Assembly: GCF_900002405.1 (NCBI RefSeq)
Contig: NZ_LK995485.1
Coordinates: 57,491 to 91,443 of the forward strand
DNA: 33,953 nucleotides
DNA from: Actinomyces succiniciruminis
GTDB taxonomy: Bacteria > Actinomycetota > Actinomycetes > Actinomycetales > Actinomycetaceae
Direction of reading: 5' to 3'
Part shown: piece by piece, positions 18,212-26,246 of the stretch
Numbering within the stretch: position 1 is the first letter of the stretch
Layout: each line of letters opens with the position of its first letter
Notes under the pieces: generated by a model
What the model was told of the DNA's origin: nothing
Seen by the model: the letters and a program-made list of their open reading frames with translations, nothing else
The model's database searches: none
Position numbers and translations under genes: made by a program

Positions 18212-18240
18212 GTGACACCCACCCCGACGCGTTCTACTGT
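18212..18240 (+). promoter_or_regulatory. Candidate promoter of pntAB
   Basis: GTGACA at 18212-18217 (five of six bases of the -35 consensus), a 17-bp spacer and TACTGT at 18235-18240 form a well-spaced vegetative-type promoter on the plus strand. It would give a leader of about 77 nt before the pntA ATG. Confidence 0.5.
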
Positions 18241-18323
18241 TGCGTGAGTCACCACGCGCGCCCGTATTCCCCAACCCGCGGTCGCCGCCGCGCCACCGGG
18301 CGCGCCCGCTGAAAGGAGCTTCT

Positions 18324-19880
18324 ATGCGTCTTGGAATCCCCTGCCAGCCTCCGGACCGCTCCATGACCGCGGCCACGCCGCAGACAGTGGAACAGCTGAT
18401 CCGTCTGGGCTACGACGTCGTCGTCCAGCGCGGAGCCGGGGCACCGGCCCAGTTCCCCGACGACGCCTATGAGGAGGCAGGCGCGCAGCTCGCCGACCGC
18501 GCCGAGACCTGGGGCTGCAACGTCGTCGTCACCGCCTATGCGCCCGACGACGCCGAGCTGGACCTCATGCACCCGGGCGCCACCCTCATCGGCAGGCTCG
18601 ACCCCGCCCGCCATCCCGAGCTCGTGCAGAGCCTGCAGGACCATTCCCTCACCGCCCTGGCAATCGACACCGTGCCGCGCATCTCCCGGGCACAGAGCAT
18701 GGACGTGCTCTCCTCCCAGGCGAACCTGGCCGGCTACCGGGCCGTCATCGAGGCCGCCGCGCACTTCGGCCGCCTGCTCAACGGCCAGGTGACCGCCGCC
18801 GGCAAGTTCCCGCCCGCCTCCGTGTACGTGATCGGCGCGGGCGTGGCCGGCCTGGCCGCCATCGGTACCGCCTACTCCCTGGGCGCCGTCGTCAAGGGCA
18901 CCGACGTGCGCCCCGAGGTGGCCGACCAGGTCAAGTCGGTGGGGGCCGAGTTCGTACCCGTGCCCACCGCCCAGGAGGTGTCCGCCGACGGCTACGCCAA
19001 GGAGATGAGTACCGACCAGGCGGCGCTGGCGAACGCCCTGTATGCGGAGCAGTCCGCCGCCGCGGACATCGTGATCACGACGGCGAACATCCCCGGCCGC
19101 CGCGCCCCGCTGCTGCTGGACCGCGCCGCGATCGACGCCATGCGCCCCGGCTCGGTGATCGTGGACATGGCGGCCGCCAACGGAGGCAACACCGAGCTGA
19201 CCGTGCCCGGTGAGGTGGTCACCACCGACTCCGGTGTGACCATCGTCGGCTACACCGACCTGGCCGAGCGTCTGCCCGCCCAGGCCTCCCAGCTGTACGG
19301 CCGCAACATCCTCAACCTGCTTACCCTGGTCACCCCCGCCAAGGACGGCGACCTGACCCTGGACCTGGACGACCAGGTGGTGCGGGCCATCACCGTGTGC
19401 CAGGCCGGCGAACTGCTGTGGCCGCCGCCGCCCGTGGCGGTCTCGGCCGCCCCCAAGGCGCCGGCGGCCCCGACCCCCGAGCCGGCCCCCGATGCCTCCG
19501 CCGACGCCGAGGCCCAGGCCGCCGCCCGGGCCCGTTCACGCCGGCGCATGACCATCGGCCTCGCGCTGGCCGCCGTCGCAGTCGCCGTCCTGGTGCTGGT
19601 CACCCCCGCGGCCGCCACCAGCCACTACATCGTGCTGGCCCTGGCGGTCATCCTGGGATTCCACGTCATCTCCAACGTGACCCCGGCACTGCACACGCCG
19701 CTGATGTCGGTGACCAATGCGATCTCCGGCATCATCCTGCTCGGCGCCATCTCGCAGGTCGGCAACGCCAACCCGGCGATCAGCGCCGTCGCCTTCATCG
19801 CGATCCTGCTCGCGTCCATCAACGTCTTCGGCGGCTTCGCGGTCACCAACCGCATGCTCGCCATGTTCAGGAAGGAGTGA
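18324..19880 (+). CDS. pntA: NAD(P) transhydrogenase subunit alpha PntA
   Basis: Soluble NAD(H)-binding domain I plus the first part of the membrane domain of proton-translocating transhydrogenase, which makes NADPH from NADH using the proton gradient. Of 518 residues, 1-390 are domain I, with [20 protein letters not shown] (about 119-138), the Rossmann loop GAGVAG (171-176) and [11 protein letters not shown]. An Ala/Pro-rich linker follows, then about 409-518 hold four hydrophobic helices ending [17 protein letters not shown]. This is the two-subunit E. coli layout, not the three-subunit split seen in many bacteria. In the N-terminal motif, where relatives read MRIGIPRE, this protein reads [13 protein letters not shown]. 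The ATG at 18324 follows AAAGGAG. It overlaps nothing, and pntB starts 4 bp after its stop. Confidence 0.95.
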   Translation: MRLGIPCQPPDRSMTAATPQTVEQLIRLGYDVVVQRGAGAPAQFPDDAYEEAGAQLADRAETWGCNVVVTAYAPDDAELDLMHPGATLIGRLDPARHPELVQSLQDHSLTALAIDTVPRISRAQSMDVLSSQANLAGYRAVIEAAAHFGRLLNGQVTAAGKFPPASVYVIGAGVAGLAAIGTAYSLGAVVKGTDVRPEVADQVKSVGAEFVPVPTAQEVSADGYAKEMSTDQAALANALYAEQSAAADIVITTANIPGRRAPLLLDRAAIDAMRPGSVIVDMAAANGGNTELTVPGEVVTTDSGVTIVGYTDLAERLPAQASQLYGRNILNLLTLVTPAKDGDLTLDLDDQVVRAITVCQAGELLWPPPPVAVSAAPKAPAAPTPEPAPDASADAEAQAAARARSRRRMTIGLALAAVAVAVLVLVTPAAATSHYIVLALAVILGFHVISNVTPALHTPLMSVTNAISGIILLGAISQVGNANPAISAVAFIAILLASINVFGGFAVTNRMLAMFRKE

Positions 19881-19884
19881 GGGC

Positions 19885-21393
19885 ATGTCCTGCGCAGCTG
19901 TTGTCTCCCTGCCCGCATTCACGTCAGCGGCCGTGTCGGCATCGCTCCCCGCCGCTGCAAGCGACACCGTCAGCCTGACCCTGCCCTCGCCGGTGGCCCT
20001 GGCCTATGTCGCCGCGGCGGTGCTGTTCATCGCCGCCGCCGCCGGACTGTCCCGGCACGAGACCGCGGTCGCCGGGAACATCGCCGGCGCCGTCGGCATG
20101 GTGGTCGCGGTCGCGGCCGCCATCGGCCTGGCTTTGACCTCCGACCCCGGACAGGGCGTGGCCACCACCGCCATCCTGATCGCCCTGGCCCTCGGCATCG
20201 GCGCCGTGATCGGCATGCTGCTGGCCGGGCGGGTAGCCATGACCGGCATGCCGCAGCTGATCGCGGTCCTGAACGGGCTGGTAGGTCTGGCCGCCGTGCT
20301 GGTGGGCTACAGCTCCTACGCCTCCCCCGACGAACTGGCCGAGTCGCTGGGCGGCTTCCACCTGGGCGAGGTGTTCCTGGGTGTGTTCGTCGGCGCCGTG
20401 ACCTTCACCGGCTCGGTGCTTGCCGCTCTGAAGCTGGCCGGGCGTGTCCCGGGCCGCCCGATCACCCTGCCGGGGCGCAATAGGCTCAATCTCGCCGCTC
20501 TGCTGGTCAGCCTCGTACTCATGGTCGCCTTCATCCTGCTGCCTGCGGGGTCGACGGCGGCCTGGGTGTGCCTGGCGGTGATGACGGTGATCGCCCTGGC
20601 CCTGGGCGCCCACCTGGTGGTGGCGATCGGCGGCGGTGACATGCCCGTGGTCGTCGCCATCATGAACTCCTACTCCGGTTGGGCCTCCGCCTTCACCGGC
20701 TTCATGGTCAACAACGACCTGCTGATCATCACCGGCGCACTGGTGGGCTCCTCCGGCGCCTACCTGTCCTACCTGATGTGCCAGGCAATGAACCGCTCCT
20801 TCATGTCCGTGCTGCTGGGCGGCTACGGCACCGAGGGCGCGGTGGCCGCCCCCGCCGCGGGCGAGGAGGGCACCATCCAGCAGACCGACGTGGGCGCCGT
20901 CGCCCGGGCGCTGCAGGACGCCAAGCGCGTGGTGATCACTCCCGGCTACGGCATGGCCGTGGCGCACGCCCAGTACCCCGTGGCGACGCTGACGGAGATG
21001 CTGCGCGGGGAGGGCGTGGACGTCACCTTCGGCATCCACCCCGTGGCCGGCCGCCTGCCCGGGCACATGAACGTGCTGCTGGCGGAGGCGAAGGTCCCCT
21101 ACGACCTGGTGCTGGAGATGGACGAGGTCAACGACAGCTTCTCCGACGTCGACGTGGTGCTGGTCATCGGTGCGAATGACACGGTCAACCCCGCCGCGGA
21201 GGAGCCCGGCTCCCCCATCGCCGGCATGCCAGTGCTGCGGGTTTGGGATGCCGCCAAGGTCGTGGTGTTCAAGCGCTCCATGGCCACCGGCTACGCCGGC
21301 GTGCAGAACCCGCTGTTCTTCAAGGACAACACCTCCATGCTCTTCGGCGACGCCAAGGAGACCGTGGAGGAAGTCATCCGCGCCATGGAGTGA
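19885..21393 (+). CDS. pntB: NAD(P) transhydrogenase subunit beta PntB
   Basis: Carries most of the proton-conducting membrane domain and the NADP(H)-binding domain III. The 502 residues comprise an N-terminal extension of about 30 residues over E. coli PntB, roughly nine membrane helices (about 30-290, including [19 protein letters not shown]), and domain III. Domain III has [48 protein letters not shown] and [16 protein letters not shown]. The ATG at 19885 lies just after the pntA stop, with GGAGTGAG of the pntA end serving as ribosome-binding site. The extension is hydrophobic and could be an extra helix or signal. PntAB next to an F420-reductase-like gene suggests a locus for nicotinamide redox balance. 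Confidence 0.95.
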   Translation: MSCAAVVSLPAFTSAAVSASLPAAASDTVSLTLPSPVALAYVAAAVLFIAAAAGLSRHETAVAGNIAGAVGMVVAVAAAIGLALTSDPGQGVATTAILIALALGIGAVIGMLLAGRVAMTGMPQLIAVLNGLVGLAAVLVGYSSYASPDELAESLGGFHLGEVFLGVFVGAVTFTGSVLAALKLAGRVPGRPITLPGRNRLNLAALLVSLVLMVAFILLPAGSTAAWVCLAVMTVIALALGAHLVVAIGGGDMPVVVAIMNSYSGWASAFTGFMVNNDLLIITGALVGSSGAYLSYLMCQAMNRSFMSVLLGGYGTEGAVAAPAAGEEGTIQQTDVGAVARALQDAKRVVITPGYGMAVAHAQYPVATLTEMLRGEGVDVTFGIHPVAGRLPGHMNVLLAEAKVPYDLVLEMDEVNDSFSDVDVVLVIGANDTVNPAAEEPGSPIAGMPVLRVWDAAKVVVFKRSMATGYAGVQNPLFFKDNTSMLFGDAKETVEEVIRAME

Positions 21394-21430
21394 GCACGTG
21401 CAGTGAACCGGTGAGCTCTCCCCGGAATTG

Positions 21431-21468
21431 GACCGGGCCCCGCACCGCAAACGGTGTGGGGCCCGGTC
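21431..21468 (+). terminator. Terminator of pntAB (also possible for glmM)
   Basis: GACCGGGCCCCGCACC (21431-21446) pairs with 21453-21468 around a 6-nt loop. The stem has 16 pairs, one of them mismatched or wobble. It lies 37 bp past the pntB stop and is followed by pyrimidine-rich DNA. It may also serve the convergent glmM from the other side. Confidence 0.7.
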
Positions 21469-21572
21469 GTCCGTCTAAGTCCCTCTCACATACGCATTTG
21501 CCTCTCGCGCACGCGGGGCGGGAAGTCGCACGTCAGGCGGCGCGGGTCAGCGCAGCGAGCCGGGCCGCGCGA

Positions 21573-22931
21573 TCACAGTGCGAGGTTGTCCTTAACGACG
21601 GCGGCCAGGCCGGCGGCCACGCGGTCGGCCTCCTCCTGGCTGGCGGCCTCCACCATCACGCGCACCAGCGGCTCGGTGCCCGACGGGCGCAGCAGCACCC
21701 GGCCGGTCTCCCCCAGCTGCTTCTCGGCGTCGGCGACGGCGTCCTGCACCGCCTTGTTGGTGCCGGCGGCGGCCTTGTCCACGCCGGGGACGTTGATGAG
21801 CGTCTGCGGCAGGCGCTGCACAATGCTGGCCAGCTCGGCCAGGGACTTGCCGGTGCGCTTCATGCGGGCGGCCACACGCAGCGAGGTGAGCACGCCGTCA
21901 CCGGTGGTGGCGTGGATGGTGTCGATGACGTGCCCGGACTGCTCGCCGCCGAGGGTGTAGCCGCCCTGCAGCATCTTCTCTAGCACGTAGCGGTCGCCCA
22001 CGCCGGTCTGCACAATGCGGATGCCGTGCTCGCGCATGGCCAGGATCAGGCCCAGGTTGCTCATGACGGTGACCACCAGAGTGTCGGAGCCGAGCGTGCC
22101 GTCGGCCTTCATGCCCACGGCCAGCAGGCCCATGATCTGGTCGCCGTCCACCAGGTTGCCGTCTGCGTCCACGGCCATGCAGCGGTCGGCGTCCCCGTCA
22201 TAGGCGACCCCCATGTCCGCGCCGACGCTGCGCACGTACGACTGCAGCTGCTCGGGGTGGGTGGAACCGCAGTCGGCGTTGATGTTCAGCCCGTCCGGGG
22301 ACGCGTTGATGGCGATGACCTCGGCGCCGGCGGAGCGCAGGGCGGCGGGGCCGACGTTGCTGGCGGCGCCGTTGGAGGCGTCCACCACGATGCGCAGGCC
22401 AGACAGGTCGGTGGCTACGGAGTCCACCAGGTGGTTGATGTAGGTCTGGTCGGCGACCGTCTCGCCCTTGATGACGCGGCCGACGGCGGCGCCGGTGGGG
22501 CGGGGCAGGTCCTCGTTCAGGGCCGCCTCGATGCGGTCCTCCACGGCGTCCTCGAGCTTGTAGCCGCCGCGGGCGAAGAACTTGATGCCGTTGTCCGGGA
22601 AGGGGTTGTGGGAGGCGGAGATGACCACGCCGAGGCTGACGTCCTGGCTGGCGGTCAGGTGAGCGATGGCGGGGGTGGGCAGCACGCCGACGCGGGTGAC
22701 ATCCATGCCGGAGGCGGCCAGGCCGGCGCTGATGGCGTGGTCGAGGAACTCGCCGCTGGCGCGGGTGTCGCGGCCGACGACGGCGCGGGGGCGGCGACCC
22801 AGCCGGTGGGGGGAGTCATCCGAGCCGACCAGGACACTGGCCGCGGCCCGGCCGAGGCTGACTGCGAGATCAGGGGTGAGCAGTTCGTTGGCGAGTCCGC
22901 GGACGCCGTCGGTGCCGAAGAGTCGTGACAT
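21573..22931 (-). CDS. glmM: Phosphoglucosamine mutase GlmM
   Basis: Converts glucosamine-6-phosphate to glucosamine-1-phosphate on the way to UDP-GlcNAc. The 452 residues begin MSRLFGTDGVRG. The phosphorylated serine is S107 in ISASHNPFPDNGIK. The metal loop is DGDADRC, the sugar loop GGEQSGH and the phosphate-binding loop RPSGTEPLVRV. Length is normal. The start at 22931 has AGGATCC-type purines (AGGAGGATCCC region) upstream. It follows rplM-rpsI, separated by two hairpins. GlmS, the preceding enzyme in the pathway, is encoded at 9698-11632, with the accessory block and coaA lying between. Confidence 0.97.
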   Translation of the reverse strand: MSRLFGTDGVRGLANELLTPDLAVSLGRAAASVLVGSDDSPHRLGRRPRAVVGRDTRASGEFLDHAISAGLAASGMDVTRVGVLPTPAIAHLTASQDVSLGVVISASHNPFPDNGIKFFARGGYKLEDAVEDRIEAALNEDLPRPTGAAVGRVIKGETVADQTYINHLVDSVATDLSGLRIVVDASNGAASNVGPAALRSAGAEVIAINASPDGLNINADCGSTHPEQLQSYVRSVGADMGVAYDGDADRCMAVDADGNLVDGDQIMGLLAVGMKADGTLGSDTLVVTVMSNLGLILAMREHGIRIVQTGVGDRYVLEKMLQGGYTLGGEQSGHVIDTIHATTGDGVLTSLRVAARMKRTGKSLAELASIVQRLPQTLINVPGVDKAAAGTNKAVQDAVADAEKQLGETGRVLLRPSGTEPLVRVMVEAASQEEADRVAAGLAAVVKDNLAL

Positions 22932-22982
22932 GGGATCCTCCTGTGGGTAGACGGCCCCATCATTCCACGCCGGAGCGCAAAC

Positions 22983-23016
22983 CGGTGGCCGCCTCCCCGA
23001 AGAAAGACGGCCACCG
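22983..23016 (-). terminator. Hairpin between rpsI and glmM
   Basis: CGGTGGCCG (22983-22991) pairs perfectly with CGGCCACCG (23008-23016), loop 16 nt. It lies in the 131-bp rpsI-glmM gap and is probably part of a terminator or attenuator for rplM-rpsI. Confidence 0.45.
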
Positions 23017-23036
23017 ACGTGAAATATGCGCTTCGG

Positions 23037-23055
23037 GGCGCCCCGGAGGGGCGCC
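23037..23055 (-). terminator. Terminator-like hairpin right after rpsI
   Basis: GGCGCCCC (23037-23044) pairs perfectly with GGGGCGCC (23048-23055) around a 3-nt loop. It begins seven bases past the rpsI stop on the minus strand. A short A/T-rich ATATTTCA follows. Termination of rplM-rpsI here is likely, though the T-run is poor. Confidence 0.5.
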
Positions 23056-23062
23056 GCCGCGG

Positions 23063-23554
23063 TCAGCGCTTGGAGTACTGCGGGGCGCGGCGGGCCTTGT
23101 GCAGACCGGCCTTCTTGCGCTCCACGATGCGGGCGTCACGGGTGAGGAAGCCGGCCTTCTTCAGGGCCGGACGGTTGGCCTCACGGTCGATCTCGTTCAG
23201 GGCGCGGGCGATGCCCAGGCGCAGGGCGCCGGCCTGGCCGGAGATGCCGCCGCCGTTGATGCGGGCGATGACGTCGAAGCGGCCCTCGAGCTCGAGGATG
23301 GTGAAGGGGGCGCGCACGAGCTGCTGGTGCAGCTTGTTGGGGAAGTAGTCCTCCAGGGTGCGGCCGTTGATCTTCCACTGGCCGGTGCCGGGGATGAGGC
23401 GGACGCGGGCGACGGCCTCCTTGCGGCGGCCGAGTCCCATGCCAGGGGCGGTGATGGACTGGCCGCGTCCCTCGGTGGGGGTGGATTCGGTGGTGTAGCT
23501 GGCGGGGGCGTTGTCCTCGTCCAGCGCGTCGATGTCGACGGTGGTCTCAGCCAC
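23063..23554 (-). CDS. rpsI: Ribosomal protein uS9
   Basis: 30S protein whose C-terminal tail reaches the P-site tRNA. The 163 residues have the core [17 protein letters not shown], the [19 protein letters not shown] motif and the end [10 protein letters not shown], with the conserved final Lys-Arg. The N-terminal 40 residues are an acidic/Thr-rich extension common in actinobacteria. It follows rplM after 39 bp, and the pair is one operon as in nearly all bacteria. Confidence 0.97.
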   Translation of the reverse strand: MAETTVDIDALDEDNAPASYTTESTPTEGRGQSITAPGMGLGRRKEAVARVRLIPGTGQWKINGRTLEDYFPNKLHQQLVRAPFTILELEGRFDVIARINGGGISGQAGALRLGIARALNEIDREANRPALKKAGFLTRDARIVERKKAGLHKARRAPQYSKR

Positions 23555-23593
23555 GATGTGTCCTTTGCTTGTCGGGTGCCGGGCGCTGGGCGC

Positions 23594-24037
23594 TTACTGG
23601 GTGACCTGGGTGAGCTGGTAGCTCTGCGGGTTCTGGGAGGCGTGCGGGTGCTCCGGACCGGCGTACACCTTCAGCTTCTTCAGCTGGGCGCGGCCCAGGC
23701 GGGTGTGGGGCAGCATGCCCTTGATGGCCTTCTGGACGGCCCGCTCGGGGTTGGTGGCCAGCAGCTCCCGGTAGGAGACGGCGGTCAGGCCGCCCGGGTA
23801 GCCGGAGTGGCGGTAGGCGAACTTCTTGTCGGCCTTGCCGCGGGTGAGGACGACCTTGTCGGCGTTGATGATGACGACGTAGTCGCCACAGTCCTCGTTC
23901 GGCGCGAACTGCGGCTTGTGCTTCCCACGGAGCAGGGTTGCAGCCTGGGCTGCGAGCTGGCCGAGCACGACGTCGCTGGCGTCAATGACGTACCAGTTCT
24001 TCTTGACGTCGCCGGGCTTCGGTGTGTACGTGCGCAC
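23594..24037 (-). CDS. rplM: Ribosomal protein uL13
   Basis: Early-assembly 50S protein. With GTG at 24037 it has 147 residues, the usual length. It reads [19 protein letters not shown] at the N terminus, then [38 protein letters not shown], the [20 protein letters not shown] motif and [16 protein letters not shown]. The GTG is preferred over an upstream ATG because similarity begins at this codon and GAAGG lies nine bases before it. It has its own promoter 164-192 bp upstream, giving a long leader. Confidence 0.97.
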   Translation of the reverse strand: MRTYTPKPGDVKKNWYVIDASDVVLGQLAAQAATLLRGKHKPQFAPNEDCGDYVVIINADKVVLTRGKADKKFAYRHSGYPGGLTAVSYRELLATNPERAVQKAIKGMLPHTRLGRAQLKKLKVYAGPEHPHASQNPQSYQLTQVTQ

Positions 24038-24200
24038 TGGCGTTGCCTTCGTTTCTCTTGGCGGGCGGACACGCGGAAACAGCGCAGGCGCTGGCATCCG
24101 GCGGGACCGCCATGGTCAGATGAGGTGGTCGGAGCACCGGCCGCAAGTGGCGAGTGGGATGGCACCACAAGCGTGATCGCGTGCTGCACGACGATCCCCT

Positions 24201-24229
24201 ACCCTACCGGCGGCTTCGGGGACGGTCAA
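24201..24229 (-). promoter_or_regulatory. Promoter of rplM-rpsI
   Basis: On the minus strand TTGACC (24229-24224, five of six bases of consensus), a 17-bp spacer and TAGGGT (24206-24201) form a good promoter. Transcription would start near 24194, giving a leader of about 155 nt before the rplM GTG. The leader contains small perfect hairpins (for example CAGCGC-CT-GCGCTG), which could be an autoregulatory site. I did not recognise a known L13-leader structure. Confidence 0.6.
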
Positions 24230-24238
24230 AGCCGCCGG
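24207..24238 (-). terminator. Hairpin ending truA, embedded in the rplM promoter
   Basis: Perfect 10-bp stem: 24229-24238 pairs with 24207-24216 (CCGGCGGCTT and its complement), loop 12 nt. It lies 121 bp past the truA stop. Its loop and second arm form the spacer of the rplM promoter, and the -10 begins at the next base. The rest of the 322-bp gap 24038-24359 holds the rplM leader and GC-rich DNA without a gene. Confidence 0.5.
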
Positions 24239-24359
24239 CACCCGGGCGGCCGTGAAACCTGACACGCCGCCGTGCGACTCGCCGACGGCGCAACGGCGGT
24301 CGGCACGCACCCGCCGACGTGGGCTCGCGCCTGCGCCGACCGCGCCACCAGCCGCGCGG

Positions 24360-25349
24360 TCAATCGCAACAACCCGGTGCCCGGCGCAGCGTGCGGGCCC
24401 GCTCGGCCTGAGCGGCCAGCTCGGCGTCGTCCGGGTAGATGACCTCCTGAAGGGTGAGGCCGTGGGCGGGGGCGACGGGTGCCGCCTGCTGACGGCTGCG
24501 GGCGTCCAGCAGCCGGACGGGCCAGTCGACGTCGCGCCTCCCAGTCCCGACTTCGAGGGCGGCGCCCACCAGGGAGCGCACCATGGAGTGACAGAAGGCG
24601 TCGGCGACGACGGTGAGGGTGACCAGGCCGCCGTCGGGGCCGGGGGCGTCGGCGGGCACACGCCGCCAGGAGAGCTCTTTCAGGGTGCGGATGGTGGTGG
24701 CGCCCTCGCGGGGGCGGCAGTAGGACAGGAAGTCGTGCTCGCCCAGCAGGGGGTGGGCGGACGTCTGCATGGCGTCGACGTCGAGCCGCTCGTTCACCCA
24801 CAGGACCTGGCCGCGGCGGGCGGGGTCGCGCGGGGCGCCGGCGGGGCCGCCGTCGGCGATGCGGTAGCGGTAGCGGCGGGTCAGCGCGGAGAAGCGGGCG
24901 TCGAAGGCGGCGGGGACCAGGCGCGCCCCGTGGACCACCAGGTCGCCGGCACCGCGCGGGGCCGGGACGGGTCCGTGTTGAGCCTCGCGGGCGAGCACGC
25001 CGGCGAGCCGGTCAAGCAGGGCCTGCTCGGGGGTACGCGTGGAGCGGCCTGGCAGTGCCCGCCAGGCCGCGGTGGGCACGTCGAGGTGGGCGACCTGCCC
25101 GCTCGCGTGCACGCCGGCGTCGGTGCGCCCGGCCACCGTCAGCCGCACCGGGGTCCGCAGCACGGTGGCCAGGGCGTCGGTCAGTACACCCTCGACGGTG
25201 CGCTGTCCGGGCTGGGCCGCCCAGCCGTGAAAACCGGTGCCGTCGTAAGCCAGGTCCAGGCGCACGCGCACCATGTCGGTGCGGGCGGGGTCGGCGTCGT
25301 ACGTAGGGTCATCATGGCGCGTGGGCTCGGCGTCGCTCATGGGCACCAT
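24360..25349 (-). CDS. truA: tRNA pseudouridine synthase TruA
   Basis: Makes pseudouridine at tRNA positions 38-40. From the first ATG at 25349 there are 329 residues. The core begins VRVRLDLAYDGTGFHGWAAQ (27-46), the catalytic Asp is D77 in AGRTDAGVHA, and FLSYCRPREGATT and AFCHSMVRSLVGA are intact. ATG codons at 25340 and 25274 are alternative starts. The last would begin directly at the core (VRVRLDL) and none has a good ribosome-binding site. In relatives truA follows rplQ directly. Here a plus-strand island of about 1.6 kb separates them, so truA needs its own promoter in 25350-25742. Confidence 0.95.
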   Translation of the reverse strand: MVPMSDAEPTRHDDPTYDADPARTDMVRVRLDLAYDGTGFHGWAAQPGQRTVEGVLTDALATVLRTPVRLTVAGRTDAGVHASGQVAHLDVPTAAWRALPGRSTRTPEQALLDRLAGVLAREAQHGPVPAPRGAGDLVVHGARLVPAAFDARFSALTRRYRYRIADGGPAGAPRDPARRGQVLWVNERLDVDAMQTSAHPLLGEHDFLSYCRPREGATTIRTLKELSWRRVPADAPGPDGGLVTLTVVADAFCHSMVRSLVGAALEVGTGRRDVDWPVRLLDARSRQQAAPVAPAHGLTLQEVIYPDDAELAAQAERARTLRRAPGCCD

Positions 25350-25415
25350 GAGACCACAGCCCGGGTGCTGCCTTCACCCGTCCGCCTCGGTGCTAGACGT
25401 CGGGCCGCATGTCGC

Positions 25416-25521
25416 TTGCACGAACTTGGTGGCGTTGCACGACCTTGGGGTGCATTCCACGACCACCCCGGGGTCGTGCAAAACACCCCAAGGTCGTGCA
25501 ACGCGGCCCAGGGTCGTGCAA
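25416..25521. repeat. Head-to-head array of about 20-bp repeats (TTGCACGACC)
   Basis: Units starting TTGCACGA lie at 25416 and 25435, and a diverged TTCCACGA at 25455 (19- and 20-bp steps). The complement GGTCGTGCAA then occurs at 25472, 25492 and 25512, exactly 20 bp apart. The best-matched pair makes a perfect 18-bp stem, TTGCACGACCTTGGGGTG at 25435-25452 with 25484-25501. The array fills the centre of the 393-bp gap between the divergent truA and the 111-aa gene. It is not a CRISPR: units are too short, spacers absent and orientation flips. Function unknown. Confidence 0.75.
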
Positions 25522-25742
25522 CAGCAAACAGCAGCACAGCCCGACACCTGCAAGAGCACAAGCCCACTCCCCCGCGCGCACGCCCGGGCACGAAGGCTCT
25601 AGCCACGCAACTCGACGGCGGTGACGCCCGGCCGCCAGGCACGCTTCGCACATGAAGTCCGGGTCAAGCCCCCAAGGCCTACACCTTGCGTAGACCGCTT
25701 CCAGCGGCCGGCGTAACCTGGAAACGAGGAGGCCGAGGGGAC

Positions 25743-26078
25743 ATGACTGAACACACTGCGGAGCGTGTGCGGTTCCGAGACATCAAACCCGTCGAAGCGC
25801 CAACCACGCTGGATGAGCTGATCGGACCTGCCGCAGGCGAGGTCACCCTCCCCCTGCGCGTGCGCTGGGCTCCCGGAGCCCGTACTTATGACGTTGCTCG
25901 AGACCCACAAGCGCAGATCGTCTACCAGGCTGTTCTAGCTGAAGGGACCGTGGACGACCAGCGGAGGTTCATCAACCGCAACCGACTCGTGGCACTGTGG
26001 CCGACTCTGAACCTCGACCAGCGAATCGTCACGCTTTGGGAAGGGCGATTCCCCGAACTGCGTGGACTCGCATGGTAG
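25743..26078 (+). CDS. Small antitoxin-like protein (partner of a decayed toxin)
   Basis: 111 residues, mostly soluble. The second half, LPLRVRWAPGARTYDVARDP then YQAVLAEGTVDDQRRFINRN, LVALWPTLNL and LWEGRFPEL, follows a pattern I associate with small actinobacterial proteins encoded just upstream of AbiEii-like nucleotidyltransferase toxins. This is recalled similarity, not a search result. The ATG at 25743 follows GAGGGG closely. Its stop overlaps the ATG of the toxin-like remnant by 7 bp, as in a two-gene toxin-antitoxin operon. Codon use is less GC-rich than in the flanking ribosomal genes, which suggests transfer. With the toxin broken, the gene may be an orphan antitoxin or in decay. 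Confidence 0.65.
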   Translation: MTEHTAERVRFRDIKPVEAPTTLDELIGPAAGEVTLPLRVRWAPGARTYDVARDPQAQIVYQAVLAEGTVDDQRRFINRNRLVALWPTLNLDQRIVTLWEGRFPELRGLAW

Positions 26079-26203
26079 TCGGTCGCCTGGCTGACGAACA
26101 GCGGCACTCGACGAATCTGGCGCTCAACGTATTGGCCGGCGACGAGTTTGCCTTGGCAGGGTCGGGCGCGATTCGTGAGCACGGGCGCATCGACCGACGC
26201 GGA
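26072..26203 (+). pseudogene. 5' remnant of a nucleotidyltransferase (AbiEii-like) toxin
   Basis: An ATG overlapping the end of the 111-aa gene opens a frame reading LALNVLAGDEFALAGSGAIREHGRIDR. This matches the front of AbiEii/AbiGii-type nucleotidyltransferases (pattern FALAGGxAxxxHGxxxR), which is normally followed by the catalytic T/S-x-D-(I/L)-D-L. Here similarity stops right after HGRIDR at about 26203, before the catalytic aspartates. The frame then runs on into the wrong frame of the ROK kinase gene. It is therefore a truncated, inactive remnant. The family assignment is by pattern only. Confidence 0.5.
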
Positions 26204-26234
26204 CGGGAAACTGCGTCGGCCGCCGCCAAGGCGG

Positions 26235-26240
26235 TAGCGT
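26235..26240 (+). promoter_or_regulatory. Candidate leaderless promoter (-10) of the ROK kinase
   Basis: TAGCGT at 26235-26240 is followed by six bases and then the GTG at 26247. This is the same spacing as at sdhC. No ribosome-binding site is present. The -35 (CTGCGT, 18 bp upstream) is weak. It lies inside the decayed toxin frame. Confidence 0.4.
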
Positions 26241-26246
26241 CGGGGC

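Noticed and set aside
24038-24194. Known L13-type autoregulatory leader upstream of rplM
   Set aside because: The leader is long and has small hairpins, but I could not match it by eye to a described L13-leader structure, so it is noted only under the promoter.
25416-25521. CRISPR array
   Set aside because: Units of about 20 bp are contiguous with no unique spacers, orientation flips in the middle, and no cas genes are present in the window.
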